Shown here piece by piece: positions 9,087-18,428 of a DNA stretch of 64,000 nt. The first letter of the stretch is position 1; each line of letters starts with the position of its first letter. The position numbers were made by a program, and so were the translations under genes. Below the pieces are notes generated by a model. The model made no database searches. It had not been told where the DNA came from and saw nothing but the letters and a program-made list of their open reading frames with translations. Source of the DNA: Bacillota bacterium. GTDB lineage: Bacteria; Bacillota; Clostridia; Lachnospirales; Lachnospiraceae. The stretch lies in assembly GCA_023442465.1 (NCBI GenBank), contig JAEZZQ010000016.1:496001-560000 (forward strand), written 5' to 3'.

Positions 9087-9153
9087 ATCGGTCTCATAAA
9101 TCCTTTTTATCATATGTCTTGTAAGTTGAATGTAGCGTAGGTATATTTTTGAT

Positions 9154-9182
9154 ATTATAGCAAAGTGCAATAGTTCGTGCAA
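9154..9182 (-). promoter_or_regulatory. Promoter of the GGDEF gene
   Basis: TTGCAC (9177-9182), a 17-base spacer and a perfect TATAAT (9154-9159) lie on the minus strand. Transcription would start near 9147, which excludes the longest reading of the GGDEF frame. Confidence 0.75.
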
Positions 9183-9346
9183 GGCTTTTCATCACTGAAA
9201 AGTCCGATTGCAAAGTTTATAGGAATATCGCTGGTATCTTTCTCTAACGTATACCTGGTATGGGCTCTGATTTTAACACGAATCCACGATGTCGTGAGAT
9301 CAAGTCATACTTTTTGCTATGATAAAAATACGGGTGCATTAGGATT

Positions 9347-9360
9347 ACAGTCTCAATGTG
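9347..9360 (-). repeat. RlmD-like HIETV motif, second location
   Basis: ACAGTCTCAATGTG on the + strand reads CACATTGAGACTGT on the minus strand and encodes H-I-E-T-V in a short open stretch (roughly 9260-9370) without a start. It lies in the 431-base gene-free gap 9087-9517 between the GGDEF and hydrolase genes and has the same orientation as the copies near 7576. Apart from the GGDEF promoter I see nothing else there. Confidence 0.4.
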
Positions 9361-9517
9361 GCTCGAATGATCAGAAAGAGACGGGATTTAAATTCAGTCC
9401 TTTTCTTAAACCCAAAAGCTTCATGGAGTATCTGCCCTATATACCCGCATCTTTGTCTAACAGTGTTTTTTAATCATACGCGTAATTATTTGATAATGCA
9501 CCTATTGTGTAAACTTA

Positions 9518-10465
9518 CTAGTCTTTCATAAACTTCTTGATTTCTTCTACAATATAATCCGACTTATAATAGTGCAAGTTATGACTGCCATCAAGTTTAA
9601 TCTGTACGCAGTTCTTCGCATGCTCAGCAAAATCTTCCTGAGCTTTTACCCAGCCTTCATACCCGGATGCTTGAGCCAAATTAGTTGTAAACATTAATAT
9701 TGGTACATCTGGAACAGGTAATTTCCCTACAGTTTTTGCATTATTTAAGACCATTTTACATTCTTCATATACATCAGTATTTAAAGAATTTCTATACACC
9801 AATAATTTGTTCTGTTCATATTCGCCGCCAGATAAACCATCTTGATTTACGTAACAAAAAGCTGGAATTCTATGCATTCCAAAGTAAGTCATGATCTTCA
9901 TAAAAGTAATACCTGTCATATTGCTCTTCACATAAGAATCTGGAACAGCCATATCAAGCCCGATAATTCTCTCTACTTCTTTAGGATAAGTGTCCGCCCA
10001 GTAAATAGCTTCCAATGCAGACATAGAATGCGGCATTAGCACATATGGTGCCTCAATTCCAGCCGCTTTTAATGCTTTTCTATCTTCCTCCACTAAAGTT
10101 GCGACATCTCTCGGCAATCCACTTACGTCTGAATAACCATATCCAAATTTTTCAATAACTGCTACTTGATATTCATCCGCAAGTTTAGAATACAGTATTT
10201 TATAATCATATATGGGTGAAGCAACACCTGATCCGGAGAGCAGCACAATAGTAGCTTCTGTATCTGATTTTTTACCTTCAATGTAAACATTCATATTATA
10301 GCCGTCAACTACAACTGATGTTCCAACATTCATTATTTTAACGTTTTCAACTTTTAGCATGATAAAATGATATATTGCTGCAATCATAAAAAATATGATC
10401 AAACAGCAACCTATTAGAATCAAGACTTTTTTAACTCTTTCCCACATTTTTAATTTCCTATGCAT
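9518..10465 (-). CDS. Membrane-anchored alpha/beta hydrolase
   Basis: The 315 residues start with a basic stretch and a single membrane segment (about residues 14-36, VLILIGCCLIIFFMIAAIY), so the enzyme is probably anchored with its catalytic domain outside. The hydrolase core shows an oxyanion region LLSGSGVASP near 76, a nucleophile elbow PHSMSALE near 146 (a G-x-S-x-G variant with His at the first position) and a C-terminal catalytic His in GSHNLHYY near 297. Esterase, lipase or peptidase activity cannot be told apart. GGGGGAG lies 11 bases before the ATG. It stands between an RlmD-like motif and the small pyrophosphohydrolase gene. Confidence 0.78.
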   Translation of the reverse strand: MHRKLKMWERVKKVLILIGCCLIIFFMIAAIYHFIMLKVENVKIMNVGTSVVVDGYNMNVYIEGKKSDTEATIVLLSGSGVASPIYDYKILYSKLADEYQVAVIEKFGYGYSDVSGLPRDVATLVEEDRKALKAAGIEAPYVLMPHSMSALEAIYWADTYPKEVERIIGLDMAVPDSYVKSNMTGITFMKIMTYFGMHRIPAFCYVNQDGLSGGEYEQNKLLVYRNSLNTDVYEECKMVLNNAKTVGKLPVPDVPILMFTTNLAQASGYEGWVKAQEDFAEHAKNCVQIKLDGSHNLHYYKSDYIVEEIKKFMKD

Positions 10466-10613
10466 AATATGACTTTCTCCCCCGTTTAGGTTTCAACTCA
10501 TTTTATCATTAGCAGCAAACTATTGTTACTTTAACGAAATAGCTTCCGTTTTCTGTGACTTCTTTGATTTGCTATTTTTAATCAGAACCGCTAATTTCTT
10601 AGGTGTTAACTGC

Positions 10614-10958
10614 TTAGCTCTTGCTTCTTCCAGATTTAGAGGCAATATTCTCATCTACATACTCAAGAAATATCTTCTCTTGAAAACCACCTCTTATTTC
10701 TGCCTTTTCTTTCCTTTTGTTTTCTAAATCTTCAATGGTATAACCCCGAGCTTTACAGATCGCATATAAAACTTCTAGTATATCCGCCATCTCTTCCAGA
10801 TTCTTATCTTTTATATACTCACTTACTTCTTCAATCAATTTTTTATCAAGTTCAGCGATATAGTCCTCCTCAGATAATACATGAGAAACCACATTTTTTC
10901 CATCCTTACTGATTATTTCCGGTATACAGTCTCTTACCAGCTTATTATACGTTTTCAA
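10614..10958 (-). CDS. MazG-like / phosphoribosyl-ATP pyrophosphohydrolase-like protein
   Basis: The 114 residues begin LKTYNKLVRDCIPEII, the conserved start of a family of small house-cleaning NTP pyrophosphohydrolases. The metal-binding E-x-x-E/E-x-x-D helices are visible (KLIEEVSEYI, then EEMADILEVLYAI). The start is probably the TTG at 10958, because AGGA lies seven bases upstream and family proteins begin at this point. An in-frame ATG at 10979 adds seven residues without a better ribosome site. The substrate is unknown. A 42-codon frame overlaps the 3' end (10526-10654); it lacks a convincing ribosome site and is not annotated separately. Confidence 0.8.
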   Translation of the reverse strand: MKTYNKLVRDCIPEIISKDGKNVVSHVLSEEDYIAELDKKLIEEVSEYIKDKNLEEMADILEVLYAICKARGYTIEDLENKRKEKAEIRGGFQEKIFLEYVDENIASKSGRSKS

Positions 10959-11065
10959 GTGTATATCCTTTCCTTTCATGTCATCCCCTAACGCTTCAAA
11001 ACTTACATCCTCAATAATTTCCTGGCTTTGCAGAGATTATTTAATTCCTGCTTTTGTTTTTTTCA

Positions 11066-12937
11066 CTAATTATATTTCCATATACTTGCCTCATATGGCC
11101 GCAGGAATGGCAATGATTCCCCTGTATAATTCGACAGCAAGCAGATCCCTTCCGGATATTTTGTTCGTTTCTTATCGGATGAACTCAAATTTATCTCGAT
11201 ATACAGAGTTTCCGTTTCATCCTTACGATAATAGGTGAATAGATCTTTTTCTTTTTGATTGGTAAATACTACGTCTCCATAATAGATGACTCTATGCTCC
11301 TTACGCAAAGCAATCAAATTCTGAAAAAAACGAAGGATAGAGTCTTCGTCTTGAAGCTGCGCCTCCACATTGCAATTCCTATAATCCTCATCCATCATAA
11401 TCCACGGCTTCCCGGCAGAAAATCCTGCATATTGCTGATCGTTCCATTGCATCGGCGTCCTGGCATGGTCTCTGGATCCGGCTAATATCTTTGCAAATGC
11501 CTCTTCTTTTTTCATGGTGCTGCATAGCTCATCATAAAGATTCAGCGACTCCACATCACGCAGGTCCGAGGCCGACCGGAAGTCTTGATTGATCATCCCA
11601 AGCTCTTGCCCCTGGTAAATAAATGGCGTGCCCCGTAGCGTAAGCTGTATTACGGCCAAAAGCTTACCTAAGACATTCCGATACTGTGGGTCTTGATTTA
11701 TTTTAGAAATCATGCGCGGATTATCATGGTTTTCATAAAACAGTGACGGCTGGCAATGATTCCCGTAATTCTCCATCCAGTTAATCATATAGCTTTTTAG
11801 ATAATTAAGGTCATATTGATAATCATCAAAACGTGTATGCCCCGGCGTTTCCAGATGGTCAAAGGAGAATACCATGTCCAGCTCGTTTCGATAATCAGCA
11901 GTCAACAGCTTGCTCATCTCCATTCCTGTTCCGGGAGTTTCTCCAACCGAAAAAGCATTATATGGGATAAACACTTTTTCTTTCATCTCATGCAGATATT
12001 CATGGAGGCGGGGTCCATAGAAATAATGTTCTACCCCATAATATCCCATAAGCTTGCCTATGCCTTCATTTCCATCCGGCAAGCCGCTGCGCTTAGATAT
12101 ATAATTGATGACATCCAGACGGAATCCATCCACACCCTTTTCCAGCCACCATTTTACCATATCATGTATCTCATGGCGCAGGTTTTCATTTTCCCAGTTT
12201 AAATCCATCTGTTTCTTTGAGAATAAATGCAGTGCATATTGCCCGCGTTCTTCTACATAGTTCCACGCACTGCCGCTAAAAAATGATGTCCAGTTGTTAG
12301 GCTGATCCTTAAAAATATAATAATCCCCATATTTGGAATCCGGTTCATGAACGGCCTTCCGGTACCACTCATGTTCATCCGAGGTATGGTTCACCACAAG
12401 ATCCATAATAAGCCTCATGTCACGGTTATGAATCTCGGTCAATAACCGGTCAAAGTCCTCCATTGTTCCAAATCCAGCCATGATTTTATGATAATCCCTA
12501 ATATCATACCCATTATCATCATTAGGAGAATCATAAATTGGTGAAAGCCAAACAGCATCGATACCCAGCTCTTTTAAATAATCTAATTTACTTATGATAC
12601 CTTGCAGATCGCCAATGCCGTCTCCATTGCTATCCTTAAAGCTTCTGGGGTAAATCTGATAAAATACGGCTTCCTTCCACCAAGCTTTTAAAATCTGCCC
12701 CTCATTGCCCTTAGCCGTTTCCTGTTCCGTGTTTAAAAGAGTAAGCAAAGTATCCACAAAGCCTTCATCCAACTGGCTTTTGGGCAGCTTCGGTAAGACC
12801 CTTAGCTTTAGATTCCCTACCATTGGATTGGTAACTGCCTTTTTGCTTATATTCATTTGTAAGAGTACCCGATCAATAACGTCCCGTCCAATTGGATTTG
12901 CATACACATCTTTGATACGACTTTCTTTTGTCAGCAT
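11066..12937 (-). CDS. GH13 oligo-1,6-glucosidase / alpha-glucosidase with N-terminal helical domain
   Basis: The 623 residues hold a GH13 (subfamily 31 type) barrel from about residue 85 (WWKEAVFYQIYPRSF). Catalytic residues are visible: nucleophile Asp275 in GFRLDVIN, acid/base Glu333 in SVGETPG and transition-state Asp405 in ENHDNP. The Val after the nucleophile is typical of enzymes acting on alpha-1,6 bonds (isomaltose, panose). Residues 1-80 form an extra, probably helical, domain (ESRIKDVYANPIGRDVIDRV) not needed for catalysis. There is no signal peptide, so it acts on imported sugars. It starts 6 bases after the symporter gene and is the fourth gene of the GH1-GH36-GPH-GH13 operon. 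Confidence 0.92.
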   Translation of the reverse strand: MLTKESRIKDVYANPIGRDVIDRVLLQMNISKKAVTNPMVGNLKLRVLPKLPKSQLDEGFVDTLLTLLNTEQETAKGNEGQILKAWWKEAVFYQIYPRSFKDSNGDGIGDLQGIISKLDYLKELGIDAVWLSPIYDSPNDDNGYDIRDYHKIMAGFGTMEDFDRLLTEIHNRDMRLIMDLVVNHTSDEHEWYRKAVHEPDSKYGDYYIFKDQPNNWTSFFSGSAWNYVEERGQYALHLFSKKQMDLNWENENLRHEIHDMVKWWLEKGVDGFRLDVINYISKRSGLPDGNEGIGKLMGYYGVEHYFYGPRLHEYLHEMKEKVFIPYNAFSVGETPGTGMEMSKLLTADYRNELDMVFSFDHLETPGHTRFDDYQYDLNYLKSYMINWMENYGNHCQPSLFYENHDNPRMISKINQDPQYRNVLGKLLAVIQLTLRGTPFIYQGQELGMINQDFRSASDLRDVESLNLYDELCSTMKKEEAFAKILAGSRDHARTPMQWNDQQYAGFSAGKPWIMMDEDYRNCNVEAQLQDEDSILRFFQNLIALRKEHRVIYYGDVVFTNQKEKDLFTYYRKDETETLYIEINLSSSDKKRTKYPEGICLLSNYTGESLPFLRPYEASIWKYN

Positions 12938-12943
12938 AGAATA

Positions 12944-14317
12944 TCACTCCTGTTCCCTGTTTATTTCACCGCGGACAGCCAATTCCGATATTATCTCATC
13001 ATACATCTGCTTATCAATCTTGAACTTCTTATAATAAATTATGTAACCGGCCACAATGAAGATAAGGGGTAAAATTAACATTGCCAGCTTCATGATCAAC
13101 AGTCCGGAATCCGTAACATCCTCCGGTGTAGCAGCCGCATTAATACCGGAAACGATCAGGGTCACACCAACAATACCATTCGCAATTGCTCCCCCAATTT
13201 TATTTATGAACGGCTGTACGGAGAAAGTGATGCTTTCGTTACGACGTCCCAGCTTCCACTGTCCGTACTCTACCGTATCTGTCAAAAACATCAGCATCAG
13301 TAGCTGTATGAAAGCCTGACCGGTAAAAAGAAGGATACCGGCCGCACCGATGAACAGCATATTCATTGGCGAAAGGAAGAATATAACATACCCGGCTACT
13401 ACCAATACAGTTGCCGAGGCATATAACGTTTTTCTGCTGTATTTTTTTGAGAATAAGGGAAACACAGATAAGGCTGCCAACTGCGAGACTCCGAGAATCG
13501 CAGCAAACACCGAGTACATTCCTTCATTTTTAAAAGCATATTTAAAGAAATAGACTCCAAAAGCGGTGGTAGTGCAATAACCAATCATAAATAATGCCAT
13601 TGATATAGCCGTAAATAATAACTGATCATTCTGGAATAAAATTCGGAACATTTCCTTTAATGAAGTGGACTCCTGCTTAACCTTGATATTCTTATCCTCT
13701 TTCACCCCAAATACCGTAAACATAAGAAATGTCCATGTAATCAAGACGATTGCGATTGCTGTGATCTGCCAGGCTTTTTTATCTCCGCCCAAGGCTTTGG
13801 TAACAGGCAATATGGCAACTACAGTTGTAAATAAACCGATATTTGCACATATTCTGGCAAAAGAACCGGTTTTCTCACGTTCCTTTTGATCGAGTGTCAG
13901 GGAAGGAAGCATTGACCAATAAGCGATATCATTGGCTCCATAGGTTAAGTCCCAGAGAAGATATATCACTACAAACATTGCTACATATCCCGCTCCCTTT
14001 AGTCCAAAATCGTGGAACAATAGAGCCGTAAGAATACCGCCGAGAATGCCTCCTATCACAATCCACGGTTTAAATTTGCCGAATCGTGAGTGAGTATTAT
14101 CTACTAAAAATCCCATGATCGGATCATTTACCGCATCAAATATACGTAGTACGGTCATCGCTCCCGTCATCCACCACATAGTAGAATCCGGCAAGTCCAA
14201 AATATCCGTCAGGAAGAATAGAAGATACATGCTTACAATTGTATAAAGCATATCTCTGCCAATAGTTCCAAGGCCAAACATATAACGATTATGATTCCTT
14301 TTTGTTTTTACTGTCAT
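12944..14317 (-). CDS. GPH-family (MelB-like) glycoside:cation symporter
   Basis: This protein has 457 residues with about 12 hydrophobic helices. The N-terminal GLGTIGRDMLYTIVSMYLLF and the motif DAVNDPIMGFLVDNT are typical of glycoside-pentoside-hexuronide:cation symporters of the MelB type. Members import galactosides, melibiose, xylosides or related sugars with Na+ or H+. The start is the ATG at 14317, with GAGGG five bases upstream; an upstream in-frame extension to 14374 lacks support. It sits between alpha-galactosidase and alpha-glucosidase genes, which points to raffinose-family or isomalto-type oligosaccharides as substrate. Confidence 0.92.
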   Translation of the reverse strand: MTVKTKRNHNRYMFGLGTIGRDMLYTIVSMYLLFFLTDILDLPDSTMWWMTGAMTVLRIFDAVNDPIMGFLVDNTHSRFGKFKPWIVIGGILGGILTALLFHDFGLKGAGYVAMFVVIYLLWDLTYGANDIAYWSMLPSLTLDQKEREKTGSFARICANIGLFTTVVAILPVTKALGGDKKAWQITAIAIVLITWTFLMFTVFGVKEDKNIKVKQESTSLKEMFRILFQNDQLLFTAISMALFMIGYCTTTAFGVYFFKYAFKNEGMYSVFAAILGVSQLAALSVFPLFSKKYSRKTLYASATVLVVAGYVIFFLSPMNMLFIGAAGILLFTGQAFIQLLMLMFLTDTVEYGQWKLGRRNESITFSVQPFINKIGGAIANGIVGVTLIVSGINAAATPEDVTDSGLLIMKLAMLILPLIFIVAGYIIYYKKFKIDKQMYDEIISELAVRGEINREQE

Positions 14318-14456
14318 ATTTACCCTCTTTTCTATGCATACTTGTTGAATATAAATGCTGCTTCTGCTGTTCATTTTCTTTCTCTGTAATATAGCTTATC
14401 GGAAGTTGCTTTTCAAACTTCTGATAAAAGGAGCGCTTTTTGCGACGTCAATCTGA

Positions 14457-16790
14457 TTATAGAAACGTGTCTTTGGTTTCTATAATATACATATTTGACC
14501 CGAAATCACCAAGCATTCGCACACTTTCATGATAACCTGTCCCGATAAACTGCTCGCATAACGGTATTCCTGCTGCAAGTGCCTCTGAAGAGCAGGTGTA
14601 GGTTTCCACGCAATCCTTCAGACTATAATGGCGATTAACTGCCCGCATAATTACACCATCGGGATTTAGCTCCACAGGCGCAACGTGTTTTATCAATCCG
14701 CCAAAACGCTGGATATAAAGCTTTTGCGGTCTTGTCCGAAGGGTAAACATTCCTTTTTCCAGTCCGATCACCTTTAGCTTGTCGCTGCTTTCTGCTGCTG
14801 TGGCTAACGTTTGAAAAAAGCCGGTGAGCGCGGTTTCCTTATCCTCGCTTACCGTTTCCCATATCACTTTATTAGATTTATATGATTTAATCCTATAAAA
14901 TCTTCCATATTGAAAAATCTTCCGGTACTGCTTATAAAATACAATTTGTTCTGCAATATCTTTTTTTTGCTCCGGTGACAGATACTTTAAATCTAACTCA
15001 TACCCCAGGCATCCGAAGCAAGCTGCGTGGAAACGGGTTGCAAGAGGTGTCTCTCGTAAGGTCTGCTGATGGGGAGCCTGAGAAACATGAGCCCCTATGG
15101 TGGACTGCGGATAAAAATAGGATAAACCTGTCTGAATTTTTAACCGCTCAATAGGGTCCGTATCATCAGACGCCCAAATCTGCGGACTATAGCAAAGCAT
15201 TCCTAAGTCGAACCTATTGCCGCCGCTGGAACAGCTCTCCAGCAAAATATGGGGCCTGGGCTCAAATATCCTGGCCAACACCTCATAGAGACCAAGGATG
15301 TAACGATGATAGAACTCACCCTGGTTTTTCAAAGCTTCAGAAAATGCTTCCGCAATATGGCGGTTCATATCCCATTTCACATAAGAAATTTCTGCTTCAT
15401 CCAGAATGCTGCCGACCTGCTCTATAATATAATCCCTAACTTCTTTTTTACAAAGATCCAGCACCAGCTGATTTCTTCCTAAAACCGAATGACGGTTTGG
15501 CAGTTTAATCGCATATTCCGGATGGCTCCTGTACAACTCACTATCCTCATTCACCATCTCCGGTTCCAACCAAAGGCCAAAATCTAACCCGAGGTTTCTT
15601 ATTTTATCTGCAAAAGCCTTCATTCCGTCCGGTAATTTCTTAGGGTTTACTCTATAATCTCCAAGCCCCGCTTTATCATGATTGCGGTCGCCAAACCAGC
15701 CGTCATCCAGTACAAATAGTTCTATCCCCAGTTTTTTGGCATCCTTGGCAAGCCGCAATAGTTTTCCTTCATTAAAGTCAAAAAAGTGTGCCTCCCAATT
15801 ATTAAGCAGAACCGGTCTTTCCTTCTTCTTATAGCCGCCTCTTACGATATGCTCATTAATGAAATCATGCATATTATGGCTTGTGCCGTTGAATCCCTGA
15901 CTGCTATAACTAATCACGCATTCCGGTGTTTCAAACTTCTCCTCCGGAGATAGTACCCATTCAAATAGATGAGGATTAATTCCCATACATACACGGACGT
16001 AATCCCGCTCGCTCTTTTCTACTATACTATAATGGTTACCGCTATAAATCATATTGAAAGCATATACGCTTCCATAGTCTTCATTCGCATCAGCTTCTGC
16101 CAATAAAAATGCAGGATTATGACGATTACTGCTCGCTCCTGTTGTGGAAGAATTTACCGTAATTCCATAGGAAACCGGTCGTTTATGCAAGTTAGCTTCT
16201 TTTATCCAGCCTCCATCTAAGGTGTACATCTGAAAACACTCATCCGGCAGGTCCATAGACATACTCATGATACGGCGGATTGTGACCGGAACATTTCCTT
16301 CATTCCTTACAACCGCTCTCCTGCTGATCACATTGGTTTGCTCAAATACTGTATAATATAAGTCAATAAAAACCGGATATATCTTATCCTTTAATACTAT
16401 GAGCAGAGTCTGGTCGCCGCCATAGGCTGCAGGCATTGTCTCCATTGCAACAGTGCCTGCCAGTACTTCATGACTTTCATAGATGAAATCAGTAACAAAG
16501 CTGCCATCAGGCATTTTAAATTCCGTTGGACTGTAACGATAATCACCCCTTCCATTGTCCGACCATTCCAAGCACATAGCATCCAGACTATATATATCAT
16601 CCTCCCTGCTGTAAAGAACACTGCTGCCTACCATAATGGATCGTTTTTGAGCCAGAACATCCGCTCCGTCCTCTTTACTTAACAGGTTCCCATAATAAAT
16701 ATGCTCCAGATGCCCGTGCTTTGTCTTACCAATAAGATAGGTGGTACAATCCGTATCCAAACGAAAGCTTCTTTCACTAATTGTAATCAA
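14457..16790 (-). CDS. GH36 alpha-galactosidase
   Basis: The 777 residues match the usual length of bacterial GH36 alpha-galactosidases: an N-terminal beta-sandwich, a barrel from about residue 325 (LNNWEAHFFDF, then LFVLDDGWFGDRNHDKAGLG) and a C-terminal beta domain. The nucleophile is Asp474 in YVKWDMNRH, and the acid/base lies in the SDDTD segment at 541-545. ESCSSGGNRFDLG near 519 is the family signature. It releases galactose from melibiose, raffinose or stachyose inside the cell; no signal peptide is seen. The start codon is TTG at 16790, placed 8 bases after AAAGGAG. It is the second gene of the operon, after the GH1 gene. Confidence 0.93.
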   Translation of the reverse strand: MITISERSFRLDTDCTTYLIGKTKHGHLEHIYYGNLLSKEDGADVLAQKRSIMVGSSVLYSREDDIYSLDAMCLEWSDNGRGDYRYSPTEFKMPDGSFVTDFIYESHEVLAGTVAMETMPAAYGGDQTLLIVLKDKIYPVFIDLYYTVFEQTNVISRRAVVRNEGNVPVTIRRIMSMSMDLPDECFQMYTLDGGWIKEANLHKRPVSYGITVNSSTTGASSNRHNPAFLLAEADANEDYGSVYAFNMIYSGNHYSIVEKSERDYVRVCMGINPHLFEWVLSPEEKFETPECVISYSSQGFNGTSHNMHDFINEHIVRGGYKKKERPVLLNNWEAHFFDFNEGKLLRLAKDAKKLGIELFVLDDGWFGDRNHDKAGLGDYRVNPKKLPDGMKAFADKIRNLGLDFGLWLEPEMVNEDSELYRSHPEYAIKLPNRHSVLGRNQLVLDLCKKEVRDYIIEQVGSILDEAEISYVKWDMNRHIAEAFSEALKNQGEFYHRYILGLYEVLARIFEPRPHILLESCSSGGNRFDLGMLCYSPQIWASDDTDPIERLKIQTGLSYFYPQSTIGAHVSQAPHQQTLRETPLATRFHAACFGCLGYELDLKYLSPEQKKDIAEQIVFYKQYRKIFQYGRFYRIKSYKSNKVIWETVSEDKETALTGFFQTLATAAESSDKLKVIGLEKGMFTLRTRPQKLYIQRFGGLIKHVAPVELNPDGVIMRAVNRHYSLKDCVETYTCSSEALAAGIPLCEQFIGTGYHESVRMLGDFGSNMYIIETKDTFL

Positions 16791-16807
16791 AGTACATTCT
16801 CCTTTCG

Positions 16808-16866
16808 TTTTCTATATTTCATATATTTTTCTATATTTCATACATTTTTCTATATTTCATACGATT
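16808..16866. repeat. Three 19-bp tandem repeats upstream of the alpha-galactosidase
   Basis: The unit TTTCTATATTTCATA with a short variable tail repeats three times at a 19-base period. It lies in the 95-base gap between the GH1 and GH36 genes, directly upstream of the GH36 ribosome site. It is AT-rich and could be a slippage array or a set of regulator half-sites spaced by about two helical turns. Confidence 0.7.
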
Positions 16867-16885
16867 TTCATTTATTTAATAAATA

Positions 16886-18169
16886 TTAATAGTGATATAT
16901 TAATGGTTCTACATATTCTTTATAAAGCTCTTCCGATATACCATTTTCTTCAATCATCCCGGTATAAAACCTGCCTGAAGCTTTGATCGTTCTTTCCTGA
17001 GTCTCATAATTGACATGTACCAGTCCAAAGCGCGCACTTTCTCCTTCCACCCATTCAAAATTATCACAAAAACACCAGTGATAGTACCTTGTTATCGGAA
17101 GGTCCGACTCGCTTATTGCTTTTAAATGTTCGTAAATATATTTTGATCGAAATGCATCCTGATTATCGCATGTGCCATTCTCAGTGATATAAATCGGTCG
17201 TTTTAAATGCTGATAAATATGATCGGTACAACGAACAATCCCTTCCGGATAAATCTCCCATCCAAGATCGTTCTTCGGTGCATCCTGCTTGACCCCATCG
17301 CCAAACCCCGATACCGTACTCCGTGTATAGTAATTAATTGCGATGAAATCCAGATATTCGCCATGGGAGATATCTTTTGATCTTTTTAACGGCCATCTGA
17401 AATTACCTGTGGATATGGCTTCGGTTATAGCCCCTTGGAAAAACCAATCCAATAGCTTAGCGCAAATACAATGCCATGGATTCCCCGGATTCTGCGGATC
17501 AAAAACGCGGATATGATTGGCAAAGCTCACCTTTGTGTCCTGATACCCCATTGATTCACGCATACTATGTATCATCCGGTAGGCTTCAATATGGCAGACT
17601 GCCATATTTGACATTACTGAAACCGCTCGCGAAAGTGATTTTTCTCCGGGAGGCCACTCCCCAAAATAATAGGAATTGGTTGCATATACATTAGGTTCGT
17701 TAATTGTTATGTACTCAGCAACAAGATCTCCGAATGCGTTTACAACAAGCTTCACAAAATCGAGGAAATATCTTATATTCTCTTTCTGAGTGAATGCCCC
17801 TTTTCTCTCAAACCACATGGGATTGGTAAAATGATGTATTGTGAGAAGAACTGTAATTCCTTTTTCCTTTAAATATTGCAGTTCCTCTTTATAATGTGCA
17901 ATTACCTCCTCATCTGCTTCTCCTTCCTTTGGACATATTCGCGCCCACTCGATTCCCATCCGATAATACTTAATCTTCATCAAAGCCATTAGCTCCGCAT
18001 CTTCTTTCCACAGGCGATAATGGTTCGTTGCACGGGACGGATCGGAATGGTCTTTGATATTTCCTTTTACATACCAATCATTCCAGTTATGTTCACAGTT
18101 ACCTCCTTCGATCTGAGTTGCTGCCGATGCAACCCCTAATGATAATCGATCTTTGAATTTAATCTCCAT
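16886..18169 (-). CDS. GH1 beta-glucosidase/beta-galactosidase-type glycosidase
   Basis: The 427-residue, single-domain GH1 barrel has acid/base Glu158 in TINEPN and nucleophile Glu330 in YITENG, plus the N-terminal substrate segment SAATQIEGG. The loop DNFEWVEGESARFGL has Glu where phospho-beta-glucosidases carry Ser, so unphosphorylated beta-glycosides are the likely substrates, in keeping with the symporter rather than a PTS in this operon. It is slightly shorter than the usual 450-480 residues. GGAGGGG precedes the ATG at good spacing. It is the first gene of the oligosaccharide operon and has the promoter at 18240-18268. Confidence 0.9.
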   Translation of the reverse strand: MEIKFKDRLSLGVASAATQIEGGNCEHNWNDWYVKGNIKDHSDPSRATNHYRLWKEDAELMALMKIKYYRMGIEWARICPKEGEADEEVIAHYKEELQYLKEKGITVLLTIHHFTNPMWFERKGAFTQKENIRYFLDFVKLVVNAFGDLVAEYITINEPNVYATNSYYFGEWPPGEKSLSRAVSVMSNMAVCHIEAYRMIHSMRESMGYQDTKVSFANHIRVFDPQNPGNPWHCICAKLLDWFFQGAITEAISTGNFRWPLKRSKDISHGEYLDFIAINYYTRSTVSGFGDGVKQDAPKNDLGWEIYPEGIVRCTDHIYQHLKRPIYITENGTCDNQDAFRSKYIYEHLKAISESDLPITRYYHWCFCDNFEWVEGESARFGLVHVNYETQERTIKASGRFYTGMIEENGISEELYKEYVEPLIYHY

Positions 18170-18239
18170 GTCCCCTCCATTTGTATATTTTAAATATATT
18201 TTTAATTAATATATCTATTCCTTATGCTAATTTTACTAA

Positions 18240-18268
18240 ATTATATCATATAATCATCCAAATGAAAA
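18240..18268 (-). promoter_or_regulatory. Promoter of the GH1-GH36-GPH-GH13 operon with a palindrome over the -10
   Basis: On the minus strand TTTTCA (18263-18268), 17 bases and TATAAT (18240-18245) form a promoter about 70 bases upstream of the GH1 gene. The perfect 15-base palindrome ATTATATCATATAAT (18240-18254) covers the -10 box and is a repressor-site candidate. Its shape resembles PerR/Fur boxes, but the downstream genes do not suggest that regulon. Confidence 0.55.
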
Positions 18269-18312
18269 TTTTATAATCTATTCTCTTTCTTCAACTGAAC
18301 TCTGTACCAAAA

Positions 18313-18350
18313 TATCCCCGGTATGTTCCATAAACACATACCGGGGGATA
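18313..18350. terminator. GC-rich hairpin between the divergent GH1 and catalase genes
   Basis: TATCCCCGGTATGT pairs with ACATACCGGGGGATA (one bulged base) around a 9-base loop. It lies just upstream of the catalase -35 box and has no good U-tract on either side. It may insulate the catalase promoter or serve as a protein site. Confidence 0.45.
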
Positions 18351-18358
18351 ACGTTGAG

Positions 18359-18387
18359 TTGACATATTTACTTTTACTCCATATGCA
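18359..18387 (+). promoter_or_regulatory. Catalase promoter
   Basis: A perfect TTGACA (18359-18364) is followed after exactly 17 bases by TATGCA (18382-18387), about 40 bases before the catalase ATG. No clear PerR box overlaps it. Confidence 0.65.
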
Positions 18388-18428
18388 CGATTACAACGAA
18401 AGTCAAAGCATGCAGGCAAAACGAACAA

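Noticed and set aside
9177..9473. 98-codon plus-strand frame between the GGDEF and hydrolase genes
   Set aside because: It begins in the GGDEF promoter, has no ribosome site and reads through an RlmD-like motif on the opposite strand.
10526..10654. 42-codon frame overlapping the end of the MazG-like gene
   Set aside because: It is Lys-rich and plausible in composition, but has no convincing ribosome site and overlaps a solid gene.
16808..16866. 19-bp repeats as a CRISPR or origin iteron array
   Set aside because: There are only three AT-rich units with no spacers and no replication gene nearby.
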